Source: Akkermansia muciniphila (GTDB lineage: Bacteria > Verrucomicrobiota > Verrucomicrobiia > Verrucomicrobiales > Akkermansiaceae). Taken from it: DNA of 35,404 bases. Below the pieces are notes generated by a model that saw nothing but the letters and a program-made list of their open reading frames with translations, searched no databases and was not told the origin of the DNA. A program made the position numbers and the translations under genes. This document shows positions 10,470 through 20,353 of the stretch, in pieces. Positions within the stretch are counted from its first letter, which is position 1. The number at the start of each line of letters is the position of its first letter. The DNA lies in the NCBI GenBank assembly GCA_945862285.1, contig CAMAYN010000015.1, positions 1 through 35,404 of the forward strand, given 5' to 3'.

Positions 10470-10485
10470 CACACTAGCTAGTGTG
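10470..10485. promoter_or_regulatory. Perfect 16-bp palindrome CACACTAGCTAGTGTG between the methyltransferase gene and dnaN
   Basis: Read directly; arms CACACTAG/CTAGTGTG are exact reverse complements, in the 140-bp divergent intergenic region. Confidence 0.5.
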
Positions 10486-10568
10486 GTGCATAAGAAATAT
10501 TTCCGCAAATTTATGATTGGATGCTTGTCAAGTGCGTAAAATTGTTTTAAAAAGCGTGACCAATTATC

Positions 10569-11666
10569 ATGAAATTCCGTATCTCGAAAGAAGCACTCCT
10601 TGATGGCTTGCAAAAAGTTCAGCACGTCGTTAGCAGCAGAACGACCCTTCCCATTCTGTCCAATGTGCTCATCGTTGCCAAAGGGGATCGACTTCATTTG
10701 ACTACGACAGACTTAGATGTGGGTATCACTGGCTCGGTTCTTGCCAGCATCGAAAAAGAAGGCGCTACGACACTTCCCGCTAAGAAATTTTGTAATATCG
10801 TTCGCGAATTACCCGCGAGCGAGGTCGATATTAGCGTCGATGGCAAAAACATCGCCACCATCCGCTGTGGTGCGGCTACCTTTAAAATCAATGGTCTGGG
10901 CGAAGCCGAATTCCCACCATTCCCAGATTTTGCCTCTGCGAAAGAATTTAAAATCTTGCAGAACGACATGCGCGATGGCCTGCGCAAAACTTCCTACGCC
11001 ATCAGTACGGATGAAACGCGTTACGTCCTTAATGGCATTTACACATCCTTTCGCGATGGGAAAATGACCCTCGTCGCTACCGATGGCCGCCGCCTTGCCA
11101 TGGCCGAAAGCGATCTGGAATTCCCTGCTTCCCATGAGACCGATGTCATCATTCCCACCAAAGCGGTGCAAGAAGTGCAACGTCTCGTCGGCACCGAAGG
11201 CGAACTCACGTTGCGCCTCAGCGACAGCCAAGTGTATTTCTCGATTGGCGATACCATTCTTGTCAGCAAACTCATAGAAGGAAACTATCCAAATTATCGC
11301 CAAGTCATCCCTGGCAATACTAACGAACGCGTAGAAATTCCTCGTGAAGCTCTTCTTGAAACCGTGAAGCGTGTTTCCCTTCTTTCTTCCGATAAGGCCA
11401 GCTCCGTTAAACTGTTCTTCGGAGACAATAAAGTGGAAATATCTGCCAACACTCCAGACGTCGGCGAGGCGCGTGAAGATTTGTTAGTTAAATTTGAATC
11501 CAAAGAGATTCAAGTCGCCTACAATCCCGAGTTCCTCATGGCTCCGCTAAGAAACTTGGAAACTGAAACGGTTTACCTCGACCTCATCGATGAAATGAGC
11601 CCTGGTGTGATTCGCATCGACGGCTCTTTCCTCTACGTCATCATGCCCATGCGTGTAACGAACTAA
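10569..11666 (+). CDS. dnaN: DNA polymerase III subunit beta (sliding clamp)
   Basis: [35 protein letters not shown], full clamp-family length, C-terminal [17 protein letters not shown]. Confidence 0.97.
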   Translation: MKFRISKEALLDGLQKVQHVVSSRTTLPILSNVLIVAKGDRLHLTTTDLDVGITGSVLASIEKEGATTLPAKKFCNIVRELPASEVDISVDGKNIATIRCGAATFKINGLGEAEFPPFPDFASAKEFKILQNDMRDGLRKTSYAISTDETRYVLNGIYTSFRDGKMTLVATDGRRLAMAESDLEFPASHETDVIIPTKAVQEVQRLVGTEGELTLRLSDSQVYFSIGDTILVSKLIEGNYPNYRQVIPGNTNERVEIPREALLETVKRVSLLSSDKASSVKLFFGDNKVEISANTPDVGEAREDLLVKFESKEIQVAYNPEFLMAPLRNLETETVYLDLIDEMSPGVIRIDGSFLYVIMPMRVTN

Positions 11667-11694
11667 TCTCATTCTAATACTATCTATTTTTCCT

Positions 11695-12648
11695 ATGAAC
11701 CAGCTCGACCAACTCAAGCAATACACCGTCGTTGTCGCCGATACTGGCGATTTTGCCTCCATGATCGCCTATCAGCCGCAGGATGCCACCACCAATCCTT
11801 CGTTGATTCTTCAGGCCGCAGAGAAACCAGAATATCGTCACCTTGTGGAAAGTGCCGTGGCAGAATTTGCGAACTCAAGTCTCACCGGGCAAGCGAAACT
11901 CAATGCCATTCTCGACCGCATTCTCATTCTTTTTGGATTGGAAATTCTTAAAATCGTTCCTGGTCGTGTTTCTACGGAAGTCGATGCTCGATTGTCGTTC
12001 GATACCGAAAGCACAGTCGCCAAAGCCCGTGAGTTGATTGCTGCCTACGCAAAAGAAGGCCATGCCAAAGAGCGCATCCTCATTAAAATCGCTTCCACAT
12101 GGGAAGGCATCAAGGCCGCAGAAATCCTAGAAAAAGAAGGCATTCGCTGCAATCTCACGCTTCTTTTCTCCTTTGCCCAAGCCGTAGCATGTGCCGAAGC
12201 GGGCGTGCAACTCATCTCGCCCTTCGTCGGTCGTATTCTCGACTACTATAAGGCCACCACTGGTAAAGAATTCTTTGGCGATGAAGATCCCGGCGTGATT
12301 TCCGTGAAAGCCATTTACAACTACTATAAAAAGTATGGCTACAAAACCGAAGTGATGGGGGCATCCTTCCGCAATATTGGCGAAATCCAATCGCTCGCCG
12401 GTTGCGACCTGCTGACCATCGCACCTTCATTGCTCAAGGAGTTGCAAGCAAACGAAGGCGAACTACCTCGCCGCCTCGATGCCGCTTCTGCCGCTGCTTG
12501 CACCACAGAAAAAATTTCCTTGTGCGAAAAATCTTTCCGCTTCCTCTATAACGAAGATCCCATGGCAGTAGAAAAAACCGCCGATGGCATTCGCAAATTC
12601 TCGGCTGATATTGTCAAGCTCGAGAAACTCGTTTCCTCCATGCTTTGA
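11695..12648 (+). CDS. tal: Transaldolase
   Basis: [19 protein letters not shown]...[13 protein letters not shown]; catalytic-region [32 protein letters not shown]. Confidence 0.97.
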   Translation: MNQLDQLKQYTVVVADTGDFASMIAYQPQDATTNPSLILQAAEKPEYRHLVESAVAEFANSSLTGQAKLNAILDRILILFGLEILKIVPGRVSTEVDARLSFDTESTVAKARELIAAYAKEGHAKERILIKIASTWEGIKAAEILEKEGIRCNLTLLFSFAQAVACAEAGVQLISPFVGRILDYYKATTGKEFFGDEDPGVISVKAIYNYYKKYGYKTEVMGASFRNIGEIQSLAGCDLLTIAPSLLKELQANEGELPRRLDAASAAACTTEKISLCEKSFRFLYNEDPMAVEKTADGIRKFSADIVKLEKLVSSML

Positions 12649-12660
12649 TTCTCGTTTCTC

Positions 12661-13080
12661 ATGATCTCAAGGAGATGGGCCTTGTTCGGTATTTTGTGCA
12701 TGTCATTCATTGGCTGTGCTCAAAAGAACAAGGCCGATCCTGAAGAAAAGAAACCGCCCCCTCCTCCCAAGCTAGTGGGAATCGTAATTTCCAAGAATAC
12801 CAAAAAAAATTACGTGCTCATCGAGTATTACGGCACTTGGAAATACGAGGAAGAAACCGAGCTAACAACCGAGGCCGATGGCCGTGCGGGCGTTTTAGTT
12901 ACATCCGGTGAAAAGCTCGGGCCATACATCGCCGCAGATATTGAATCTGGGCTCGTTGATGTGGGCGATGCAGTCTATTTTCAACAAACCACAAGTGAGG
13001 TTGTTGCTGAAAATGAAAGCGAGCTACCAGAAACGCCCGCAGAAAAACCCACGAGTGAAGTCATAGAGATTCCGCAGTAG
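12661..13080 (+). CDS. Small putative lipoprotein
   Basis: N-terminal signal with lipobox-like FIGC, KKPPPPPK linker, short C-terminal domain; 12 bp after transaldolase stop. Confidence 0.7.
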   Translation: MISRRWALFGILCMSFIGCAQKNKADPEEKKPPPPPKLVGIVISKNTKKNYVLIEYYGTWKYEEETELTTEADGRAGVLVTSGEKLGPYIAADIESGLVDVGDAVYFQQTTSEVVAENESELPETPAEKPTSEVIEIPQ

Positions 13081-13096
13081 CGGCATGCATGAATGA

Positions 13097-14395
13097 TCAG
13101 TTATTATCCTTTTGCATGCCTTGATAAGCGCGATTGAGACGATCAACTACGCTTTGCGGCAGTTGATTTTTTGACATCCACTGGAAAGCGGCATCTTTAT
13201 CTTCGTTCATCCACCATTCGATGCTGCGCGAATACATTCGATTGCGTTCGTCTTCATTTTGCAAACGACTAATGTTCGATACGGCAAGTTGTGGATCTTC
13301 GCGGAAAGAATGCCATACAAATTGCTGCACCATGCGATCATTCACATCGGCACTATGTCGATCCATCAACGCCGCAGCCGCTTGAGGATTTTCGCTGGCC
13401 GTAGCATTCACGAGTCCCCGCAGAGCATTCGTGCGATTTTCCCCTGCTGGCAAGCCTTGGAAATAACTCATCGCGGCTGAATTATCTTGTTTCGCAAGCT
13501 TGTAAATCGCGTCATCAAGATTGCGCTGCGTTGCCTCGCTAGGATTGGCAATCAACCAATCGGCAGTGCCGCTAGGATCTTTATCCATGGTTTTTTCGGC
13601 AATGCGGGTAATCGCACCGTTACGGAGTGCCTCATCAGAAATGGTCGCGGCCCATGCTCGTGCGGATTCCGTGCCTTGTTTTAATAAGGCAGGGATGAGC
13701 GCATCTAATCCTTCACCGCGTTCGGTTGAGCGAGGCATCTCTTTGAGTAATTTCTCTGCCGTGGCTGTATCTTGAAAGGCAAGACCTTGGATAATGCCTA
13801 CCATATACGGATTGGCACCATCACCTTTGTAATTGTCCTTTGCCCATTGAATGGCTGCTGTTGGGTCTTTCTGACTCCATGTTGCTAAAATGGTCTGTTT
13901 CGCAAAAGGATTCTGCGTGTTTTTATTGGCAAAATCTAATGCTTCTAACGGCGCAACTTTCGCCCATCCGCTCAGAAGCATCGCATATTCGCTGATGTTC
14001 GACGTATTCATGCCGCGATCTCTAAATTCCTTGACCACGGATTCAAATTGATCAGCGGATAGTGAATCAACAAACTCTGTCCACGCCCGCGCTCTTTCCA
14101 TCGGATCATTGATTTCCACAAATTGGTCGAGTCGATCAATCGGATTTCCTGTAGTCCACAATTTTTTTACAGAGTTGTTAGTGCTCGAGCTACCATCTTT
14201 GGCGGATGAGCGTGCTCTTGAAGATGCCATGGATGCTATGCCGCCCTCGGATTGTTCTGCATTTCTTCTGCTACTGGAAGCTTGATCGGCTGCATTCGCA
14301 CTAGTGCCAGTTTCCCCTTTGTTGCCAGCACCAATGAAATATCCTGCGGTGCCAAACAATAGCGCGAGTAAAATAGGTAAAGCTTTCGGTTTCAT
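13097..14395 (-). CDS. Repeat-rich exported/membrane-anchored hypothetical protein
   Basis: Start refined to MKPKALPILLALLFGTAGYFIG (ATG at 14395). Repeated W..-DP..A..W helical units (WSQKDPTAAIQWAKD, MDKDPSGTADWL, WWMNEDKDAAFQWM). Confidence 0.75.
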   Translation of the reverse strand: MKPKALPILLALLFGTAGYFIGAGNKGETGTSANAADQASSSRRNAEQSEGGIASMASSRARSSAKDGSSSTNNSVKKLWTTGNPIDRLDQFVEINDPMERARAWTEFVDSLSADQFESVVKEFRDRGMNTSNISEYAMLLSGWAKVAPLEALDFANKNTQNPFAKQTILATWSQKDPTAAIQWAKDNYKGDGANPYMVGIIQGLAFQDTATAEKLLKEMPRSTERGEGLDALIPALLKQGTESARAWAATISDEALRNGAITRIAEKTMDKDPSGTADWLIANPSEATQRNLDDAIYKLAKQDNSAAMSYFQGLPAGENRTNALRGLVNATASENPQAAAALMDRHSADVNDRMVQQFVWHSFREDPQLAVSNISRLQNEDERNRMYSRSIEWWMNEDKDAAFQWMSKNQLPQSVVDRLNRAYQGMQKDNN

Positions 14396-14586
14396 TTCGG
14401 GTAAGTATAGTTCGTTGTAGATTGATAGATACTCTTTTGATGAGGGAAATATTTCACCGTTTATTATAACGTGCAACAGCGCCATTTTGTTTTGATTCAT
14501 TTTTGACTTGTCGAAATTTCACGCGCTGACGCCTTCCTTCCATATCGTCGCTTGCCACAACGAAGAAAATAGGTAATAACAAATGT

Positions 14587-15963
14587 GTGACGCAGTCTGA
14601 CGAACAAAAAAAATGGGAAATCGCCGCACGCCGCATCGCTCGCCGCGTCAACCTTGGCTGGTGTTTCGAGTCAATGGCTGGACCACTTCTCCTTGTCGGA
14701 TTAGTTGCTGTTTGCGCGATCTTGCTGGTCAGGCGTGAAAACCCAACAATGCCAGCATGGCCCATTGCTGCAATCACATTCTGTGTGATGACTTTGGTGG
14801 TCTTACTAGCGAGTTTCTTTGCACGAAGGAAATTTGAAACGATCGATCAAGCGTTCGTCCGCATTGAAGCCGCGATGCATCTTCGCAGCGCACTGTCCGC
14901 CGCGCGCGCAGGAGTCTGCATATGGCCCACCTGCCCAGATCAGGTGCATGCGGGTTTGCAGTGGAATTGGCTCAGGGCACTGTATGCGCCGATTTCGATT
15001 CTCCTTTTGTTAGTTACGGCTCTCATCATCCCCATTTCCCAAATGATCTTGCCGGGATCCGTGCCGGATCAGCCGCAAGCTTGGCTAGCGACCGAGGGGG
15101 AATTGGATCAACTGGAAAAAGAAAAAGTTGTCGATCAAGAATACATCGAACAGGTAAGGAAAAAAATCGAAGAACTCCGTGCCCAAGATCCTGATGCTTG
15201 GTTCAGTCATGCATCAACGGAAGCGAGTGACAACATGCGCAAGGAACACCTTGCCGAAGCAAAAAAACTCGAACGCGACCTCAGCCGTGCGGCAAAGGCT
15301 CTCGGCTCACTTGAGAAAAGTCCGAAAATGAATGACAAGGAGCGAGCACGTCTGGCGAACGAATTGGAACAAGCGCTCGACGGTCTGAAAAATGGCACCA
15401 TGAAACCGAACCCTGGCTTGCTCAATCAACTCAAAGAACTCGATCCCCAACAGCTACAAAAACAACTGACCCCTGAGCAAATGCAGCAACTGAAAGAGAA
15501 CATGCAAAACCTTGCAGATCAGCTCGATAACGCCACGAATGGAGGTCAGCAAGAAGGCGAAGACTGGTCAGAAGAACTCAATGCCGACGGCACTCACCCA
15601 AATGATAAAAAAGGACAAGGCGAATGCGATGGAGAGGGTGAAGGGGAGGGCGATGGAGAAGGGAAAGACGGCTCGGGCAAGGGCGGCATTACTCGTGGTC
15701 CCGGTCATGATACGAACTTGCTCGGAAAAGCCTCGGATGAAATCGAGACAGGCAAACTTGAAGGTCTGCAAGCGCAAGATTTATCCAAATCACTCCCCGG
15801 CGATTTGTTAGAGCTTCAAGATGGCGAACATGATGTTGATCAATCTGCCTCGCAACTGAGTAGTGGCGGCGCAACCGGCGCGACAGGCCGTGGCGGCGAT
15901 CGCGTCTGGCGCGATACGCTAGATCCCGAGGAGCAAAAAGCGCTCAAGAAATTTTTCGAATAA
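14587..15963 (+). CDS. Membrane protein with coiled coil and acidic low-complexity C-terminal region; MoxR partner
   Basis: Hydrophobic segments followed by Q/K/E-rich coiled coil, GEGEGEGDGEGKDGSGKG tract and DTLDPEEQKALKKFFE C-terminus. GTG start. Precedes moxR. Confidence 0.75.
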   Translation: MTQSDEQKKWEIAARRIARRVNLGWCFESMAGPLLLVGLVAVCAILLVRRENPTMPAWPIAAITFCVMTLVVLLASFFARRKFETIDQAFVRIEAAMHLRSALSAARAGVCIWPTCPDQVHAGLQWNWLRALYAPISILLLLVTALIIPISQMILPGSVPDQPQAWLATEGELDQLEKEKVVDQEYIEQVRKKIEELRAQDPDAWFSHASTEASDNMRKEHLAEAKKLERDLSRAAKALGSLEKSPKMNDKERARLANELEQALDGLKNGTMKPNPGLLNQLKELDPQQLQKQLTPEQMQQLKENMQNLADQLDNATNGGQQEGEDWSEELNADGTHPNDKKGQGECDGEGEGEGDGEGKDGSGKGGITRGPGHDTNLLGKASDEIETGKLEGLQAQDLSKSLPGDLLELQDGEHDVDQSASQLSSGGATGATGRGGDRVWRDTLDPEEQKALKKFFE

Positions 15964-16025
15964 AAATCATCTCCCAATAAAATTTCCCATTCCATTGTTA
16001 CGAATCATCTTATTCCATCATTGCT

Positions 16026-17030
16026 ATGCACGCATCTGAAACCGAAGTCGTCGAGGCCGCAAAACACATCCGCTCCCTCAATCAAGCCTTAAACAACGTC
16101 ATCTTTGGTCAACAAGACCTCATTGATCTCGTCATCACGGGTGTCCTCGCGAGAGGTCACATCTTGTTAGAAGGTTTGCCCGGCCTTGGAAAAACGGAAC
16201 TCGTCAAAGGTCTATCGCGCTCCCTTCATTTGGATACCAAACGTGTGCAATTCACACCCGACCTTCTTCCCGGCGACATCACCGGCAATCCCGTTTTGCA
16301 AGAAAACAACGGACGCCGTGAGTTTGTTTTCCAGCCTGGCCCAATGTTCACCAATATTCTCCTTGCCGATGAAATCAACCGCGCTTCGCCAAAAACGCAA
16401 TCCGCTTTACTCGAAGCCATGCAAGAGCGCCGCGTCACCGTTCTTGGAAACACGCATTCTTTGCCAGCGCCCTTCTTTGTTCTCGCTACGCAAAACCCGA
16501 TCGAACTCGAAGGCACCTATCCATTGCCAGAAGCCCAGCTTGACCGCTTTCTTTTCAAACTCGAAGTCACCCGCAATAACGTCGAGACACTGCAACGAAT
16601 TGTTTCCCATCGCGAACTCGGCACAGAGCCCCATGTCGAAGCCATCATGACGGCAGAAACTCTGCAATCCGTGCTGGATCTCGTAAAACGCGTCTATCTC
16701 CCTGACCCTGTGGCTAACTACATCGCCCGCCTCGTCGATGCCACTCACCCCGGTCAATCGGCAGCAGCGCGCGGCATCCGCTTCGGTGCCTCCCCCCGTG
16801 CAGCACTGTCACTGGCATCGGCAGCCCGAGCCCGTGCTGTGATGAATGAAAGAACCCATGCTTCCTTTGAAGACGTGCGCGCTGTCGCCTTCGCTGTTCT
16901 GCGTCACCGCATTGTCCTCGAATACAATGCCCGCATCGAAGGCCTCAATTCCAACGACATGGTGCGTGCCATCTTAGAAGAAGTTCCCTTCCAAGCCCAT
17001 GCCACTCCGAAAACTCTCACCAAGGCGTAA
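16026..17030 (+). CDS. moxR: MoxR-family AAA ATPase
   Basis: HILLEGLPGLGKTELVKGLSRSL Walker A, LLADEINRASPKTQSALLEAMQERRVT Walker B, VLATQNPIELEGTYPLPEAQLDRF. Confidence 0.95.
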   Translation: MHASETEVVEAAKHIRSLNQALNNVIFGQQDLIDLVITGVLARGHILLEGLPGLGKTELVKGLSRSLHLDTKRVQFTPDLLPGDITGNPVLQENNGRREFVFQPGPMFTNILLADEINRASPKTQSALLEAMQERRVTVLGNTHSLPAPFFVLATQNPIELEGTYPLPEAQLDRFLFKLEVTRNNVETLQRIVSHRELGTEPHVEAIMTAETLQSVLDLVKRVYLPDPVANYIARLVDATHPGQSAAARGIRFGASPRAALSLASAARARAVMNERTHASFEDVRAVAFAVLRHRIVLEYNARIEGLNSNDMVRAILEEVPFQAHATPKTLTKA

Positions 17031-17113
17031 GCCGAGGCGGTATAAATCCGACGTTAAAAAGGCTACGATTTCGTTTTGAATTATCCCATGTAGGATTAAT
17101 CGCCTTCCAGAAC

Positions 17114-17335
17114 TTATGAGTTGCGAATGATTTCATCCAAGGGAATGGTATTGGATGCTTGAATTTCTGCACGTGCTTCGTTGAGAAATTGATCCAACTT
17201 ACCGCCGCTAACATCAGCTTCGATTTGGGTGTCCCAATCTGCCCAAAGCTCATCAGCGAATTCGTGCAATAAACTCCATTGTTCATCCGCAGGCAGTTTG
17301 CGAATGGCCTCTGAAATTTCCTTCGTGGTGCTCAT
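17114..17335 (-). CDS. Addiction-module antitoxin-like small protein (no adjacent toxin)
   Basis: MSTTKEISEAIRKLPADEQWSLLHEFADELWADWDTQIEADVSGGKLDQFLNEARAEI resembles short PF09720-type antitoxins; start refined to 17335. Confidence 0.55.
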   Translation of the reverse strand: MSTTKEISEAIRKLPADEQWSLLHEFADELWADWDTQIEADVSGGKLDQFLNEARAEIQASNTIPLDEIIRNS

Positions 17336-17488
17336 GATACATCTGATTTTAGTGATATTTGTCCAAAGGCCACTTCGCATTTTCTACAAGCCCGAGTTGC
17401 AGTTATGTATCTCCCCAAGAAATAGTAAAATTTTTTGGGAACCTATAACTATACTGCCGCGCATCAAGTTATGTGACCGGAGGACAGC

Positions 17489-17526
17489 GCGTCTCGCCTG
17501 TCTCGGCAAACGGGCGTCCCGCCTGT
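17489..17526. repeat. Imperfect 13-bp direct repeat GCGTCTCGCCTGT...GCGTCCCGCCTGT
   Basis: Copies at 17489-17501 and 17514-17526, one mismatch, in a non-coding interval. Confidence 0.5.
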
Positions 17527-17721
17527 TTTCTTGGTTTAGTGATGCTCTCGCACAGAAAAAGACCCACTTTTTCCAAAACAGAAAACCACAAATCTTGAAG
17601 ACTCGCAGTATAACCAAATCGAGTCGAATAGGAATTTTCATTTACCTGCCGAAGGGGCTGTGAGAGCCAATTCTAGGGATGAGCAGCGCTAATGCTTGGG
17701 CTTTTGCTTGGGCTTTTTCTT

Positions 17722-17741
17722 AATCCCCGTGGGGGATTTTT
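17722..17741 (+). terminator. Hairpin AATCCCC-GTG-GGGGATT followed by a short T tract
   Basis: 7-bp stem plus T run; no gene clearly ends just upstream on the + strand, so function is uncertain. Confidence 0.3.
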
Positions 17742-17819
17742 GCGGAATGATCTTGGGCTGCGCGCTTGGAAAGCGCGGTCACGGTGGTGCAGAACGAAGC
17801 TGGGGGGAGGTTTTTTTAT

Positions 17820-18578
17820 TTAGTCGTGGGCGGGGCGGGACTCGGGGATGTGGAAGGTGCGGCGGACGGCGGCGTGGGCGGGGTTGGTGTGGGGGAAGGC
17901 TTGGTCGGCGGCGAGTTGCAGGTCGAGGCGTTGGTCTTGGAGTTGATCGTAGAGTTCTTCGACTTGCTGGCGAAGTTTTGAGGCCTCGTTGGTGGTTGTG
18001 GTTTGGGCGATGTCTTTGTCGAGGTAGGTGTCGCAGGCGTTTTTGAGGGCGGTGAGGTCGGCGGGGGTGACGCCTTTCAGGGTGTCGGCTGGCGGGAGGG
18101 TGCTAGTACCATTGGGGTCGGGCTGGGGGGTGAGTTTTTCGAGTAGGCTGCCGCCGATGAAGAGGAGTCGTTCGAGGGAGACTTTGGTGGACTCGTTGAC
18201 GAAGTAGGCGCTGCGAGCGGCTCTGTTGCTTTCGCCACGGTATTTGCGTTTGGCACCGGTGCGGATGGGGGCAATGGCTGCGAGTAAGGCGGCGCGGGCG
18301 ATTTCTTCTTCTTGGGTGTCCATTTTGCGGGCGGCACTGCGGCCTACGGCTTTGAGGGCGGTGGCCTGGAGGGTGTCGGCGGTTTGCTCTAGGGTGTCGA
18401 TTTCCTCTGGCGGGCATTCGCGGGCGGTAAGGGGGGCGACGTTTTCGGAGAGTCGGGCGGCGATGATGAGGGCGCGGACGAGTTCGATTTCGTCGAGGTA
18501 TTTGGCGTTGATAATGCCACGGGTGCGGGGTTTTTTGGTAGAGGCGGCTTCGTCAGCGGTGGTGGTGTCTGGATTCAT
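17820..18578 (-). CDS. Hypothetical protein, GC-rich
   Basis: Start refined to MNPDTTTADEAAS; soluble, helical, charged protein with no family I recognise. Confidence 0.65.
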   Translation of the reverse strand: MNPDTTTADEAASTKKPRTRGIINAKYLDEIELVRALIIAARLSENVAPLTARECPPEEIDTLEQTADTLQATALKAVGRSAARKMDTQEEEIARAALLAAIAPIRTGAKRKYRGESNRAARSAYFVNESTKVSLERLLFIGGSLLEKLTPQPDPNGTSTLPPADTLKGVTPADLTALKNACDTYLDKDIAQTTTTNEASKLRQQVEELYDQLQDQRLDLQLAADQAFPHTNPAHAAVRRTFHIPESRPAHD

Positions 18579-18693
18579 GGTTGTTGCTATTGTTATTTTT
18601 TGTTGATTAATCAATGGTTTCAGGCGTAAAAAGTGTTTGATGGGGGTGGGAAATACGTTTTCAGCCATTAGAATGAGCGTTGCAATGCTGATG

Positions 18694-18924
18694 ATTCGTC
18701 TAGTATGGTGGAAAATTAGCGCAGGTCGGTTGATGATTAGCGCAGGTCGGTTGAGAATTAGCGCAAGTCGGTTGATGATTAGCGCAGGTCGGTTGATGAT
18801 TAGCGCAAGTCGGCTGAGAATTAGCGCAAGTCGGTTGATGATTAGCGCAAGTCGGTTGATGATTAGCGTGAGTCGGTTCGTGATTATCTTGGGTCGGTTG
18901 ATGATTTTTCGTGATCGGTGTTTT
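18694..18924 (+). repeat. Tandem array of a 21-bp unit, ATTAGCGCARGTCGGTTGATG
   Basis: Units at 18715, 18736, 18757, 18778, 18799, 18820, 18841, 18862 and 18883, with degenerate flanking units at 18694 and 18904. Confidence 0.95.
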
Positions 18925-18981
18925 TTCTTTTCCTCACGTCGTTGATAAATCGCGCAAAAATTTAATCGCTTTTCATGGGGG

Positions 18982-20310
18982 ATGCTTTATTTTGGGTTCC
19001 CGAAAAAATACATGTTTGAAGTCCGTGAACGCCCTGAAATGGTCGAACGAGCGATGCTCGTGAGTATTTATTTTGATCCAAAAGAGGAGGATCAAGCAGA
19101 GTCATTGTTAGAGGAACTCCATGAGTTGGTAAAAACACTGGAAATCAACATCGTCCATAGCGTATTAGTGCGCTCTCGCAGTTTGCATAAACAGTTTCTC
19201 TGTGGCACCGGCAAGGCTCAGGAAATTATCGATCTGGCTCGTGCGTTTGAGTGCGATGTGATTGTTTTCGATAATGGCCTTGCGCCTTCCCAGCAGCGGG
19301 AGTGGGAGAAATTGGGGAATATCGCGGTGATTGATCGCGAAGAGGTGATCTTGGATATTTTTAATAAACGCGCTGCGACTCGCGAAGCCCGCATTCAGGT
19401 GGATCTGGCTCGCATGCAATATGCCTTGCCGCGCATGGCCCGTATGTGGGGTCACCTTGACCGCGAAGGCGGTGGCGGCTCGTCGGGGGGAGGTGCAGCA
19501 AATCGTGGCATGGGCGAAAAACAAATCGAAGTTGACCGTCGTCTCGCACATGCTCGCATTGACCGCCTAAAGCGCGAATTAGAAGATGTCCGCGCGCAAC
19601 GTCGCACGCAAAGGAAAGAGCGGCAGAAGCTCGGTACGCCACACGCGGCCATCGTCGGTTATACCAATTCGGGGAAATCGACATTGCTTAACCGCTTGTC
19701 AGGTGCGGATGTGTTAGCGAAAGATATGCTCTTTGCCACATTGGATACTACGACAAGGCGCATTGAATTGCCCGATGGTCAACCGTTGCTCTTAACCGAC
19801 ACCGTTGGTTTTGTGCGGAATTTACCGCATCGACTTGTGGAAGCCTTTAAAGCCACATTAGAAGAAGCCGTTTTGGCAGATTTCCTCATCCATGTGTTAG
19901 ATTGTTCTTCGCCAGAAGTTGATGAGCTGTATAATACCACGCTGGAAGTTCTCGAAGAACTGGGTGCGGGAGATAAAAAGATCATCACGGTTCTGAATAA
20001 AAGCGATTTGTTAGAGGATCAAGTTCAGCGACTTTTGTTAGAAAATCGCTACCATGGTGCGATTTTTATCTCGGCGGCGTCGGGCATGAATCTTGATTCT
20101 CTGCTCGCGGCATGTTCAGAGGTGCTAGCGGATCGTGTGCACATTGCGCACTATCGCATTCCGCAAACGCGAGGTGATATATTGCATTTGCTGCACCGCG
20201 AAGCTAAGATTTCAGAGACGGAATACGAAGAGAACGATGTGATCATCACCGCTATCGTTCCTGCCCCTATTGCTGGGAAACTTCAGCCATTTTTGCTATC
20301 ACCTGAGTAG
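18982..20310 (+). CDS. hflX: GTPase HflX
   Basis: GTGKAQEI, glycine-rich GGGGSSGGGAANRGMGEKQIEVDRR, G1 GYTNSGKSTLLNRLSG, G3 DTVGFVRNLPH, G4 NKSD. Start could instead be internal (MFEVRERPEMVERAML at 19012). Confidence 0.95.
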   Translation: MLYFGFPKKYMFEVRERPEMVERAMLVSIYFDPKEEDQAESLLEELHELVKTLEINIVHSVLVRSRSLHKQFLCGTGKAQEIIDLARAFECDVIVFDNGLAPSQQREWEKLGNIAVIDREEVILDIFNKRAATREARIQVDLARMQYALPRMARMWGHLDREGGGGSSGGGAANRGMGEKQIEVDRRLAHARIDRLKRELEDVRAQRRTQRKERQKLGTPHAAIVGYTNSGKSTLLNRLSGADVLAKDMLFATLDTTTRRIELPDGQPLLLTDTVGFVRNLPHRLVEAFKATLEEAVLADFLIHVLDCSSPEVDELYNTTLEVLEELGAGDKKIITVLNKSDLLEDQVQRLLLENRYHGAIFISAASGMNLDSLLAACSEVLADRVHIAHYRIPQTRGDILHLLHREAKISETEYEENDVIITAIVPAPIAGKLQPFLLSPE

Positions 20311-20353
20311 TGGTATGATGATTTGCATTTGAAGAATTTTGCGTCTTATCATG

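Noticed and set aside
13082-13120. GGCATGCA...TGCATGCC inverted repeat between convergent genes
   Set aside because: 8-bp arms with a 23-nt loop, overlapping the coding end of the minus-strand gene and no T tract; too weak for a terminator.
14584-14591. TGTGTGAC half-site near the start of the MoxR partner gene
   Set aside because: No second half-site at the right spacing, and it overlaps the GTG start codon.
15996-16013. TGTTACGAATC half-match to the 17-mer motif upstream of moxR
   Set aside because: Only the left half matches; the right half (TCTTAT) does not resemble TGTCACA.
17017-17286. 89-aa minus-strand ORF as the missing toxin
   Set aside because: It overlaps the antitoxin-like gene in another frame and has no RelE/ParE-like features.
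17690-17790. Minus-strand frame ending KIIPQKSPTGIKKKPKQKPKH*
   Set aside because: Only about 31 codons after an in-frame stop and no start codon; could be a gene remnant but not supportable.
18637-18945. 102-aa ORF through the 21-bp array as a real protein
   Set aside because: The frame is open mainly because 21 is a multiple of 3; no independent coding evidence.
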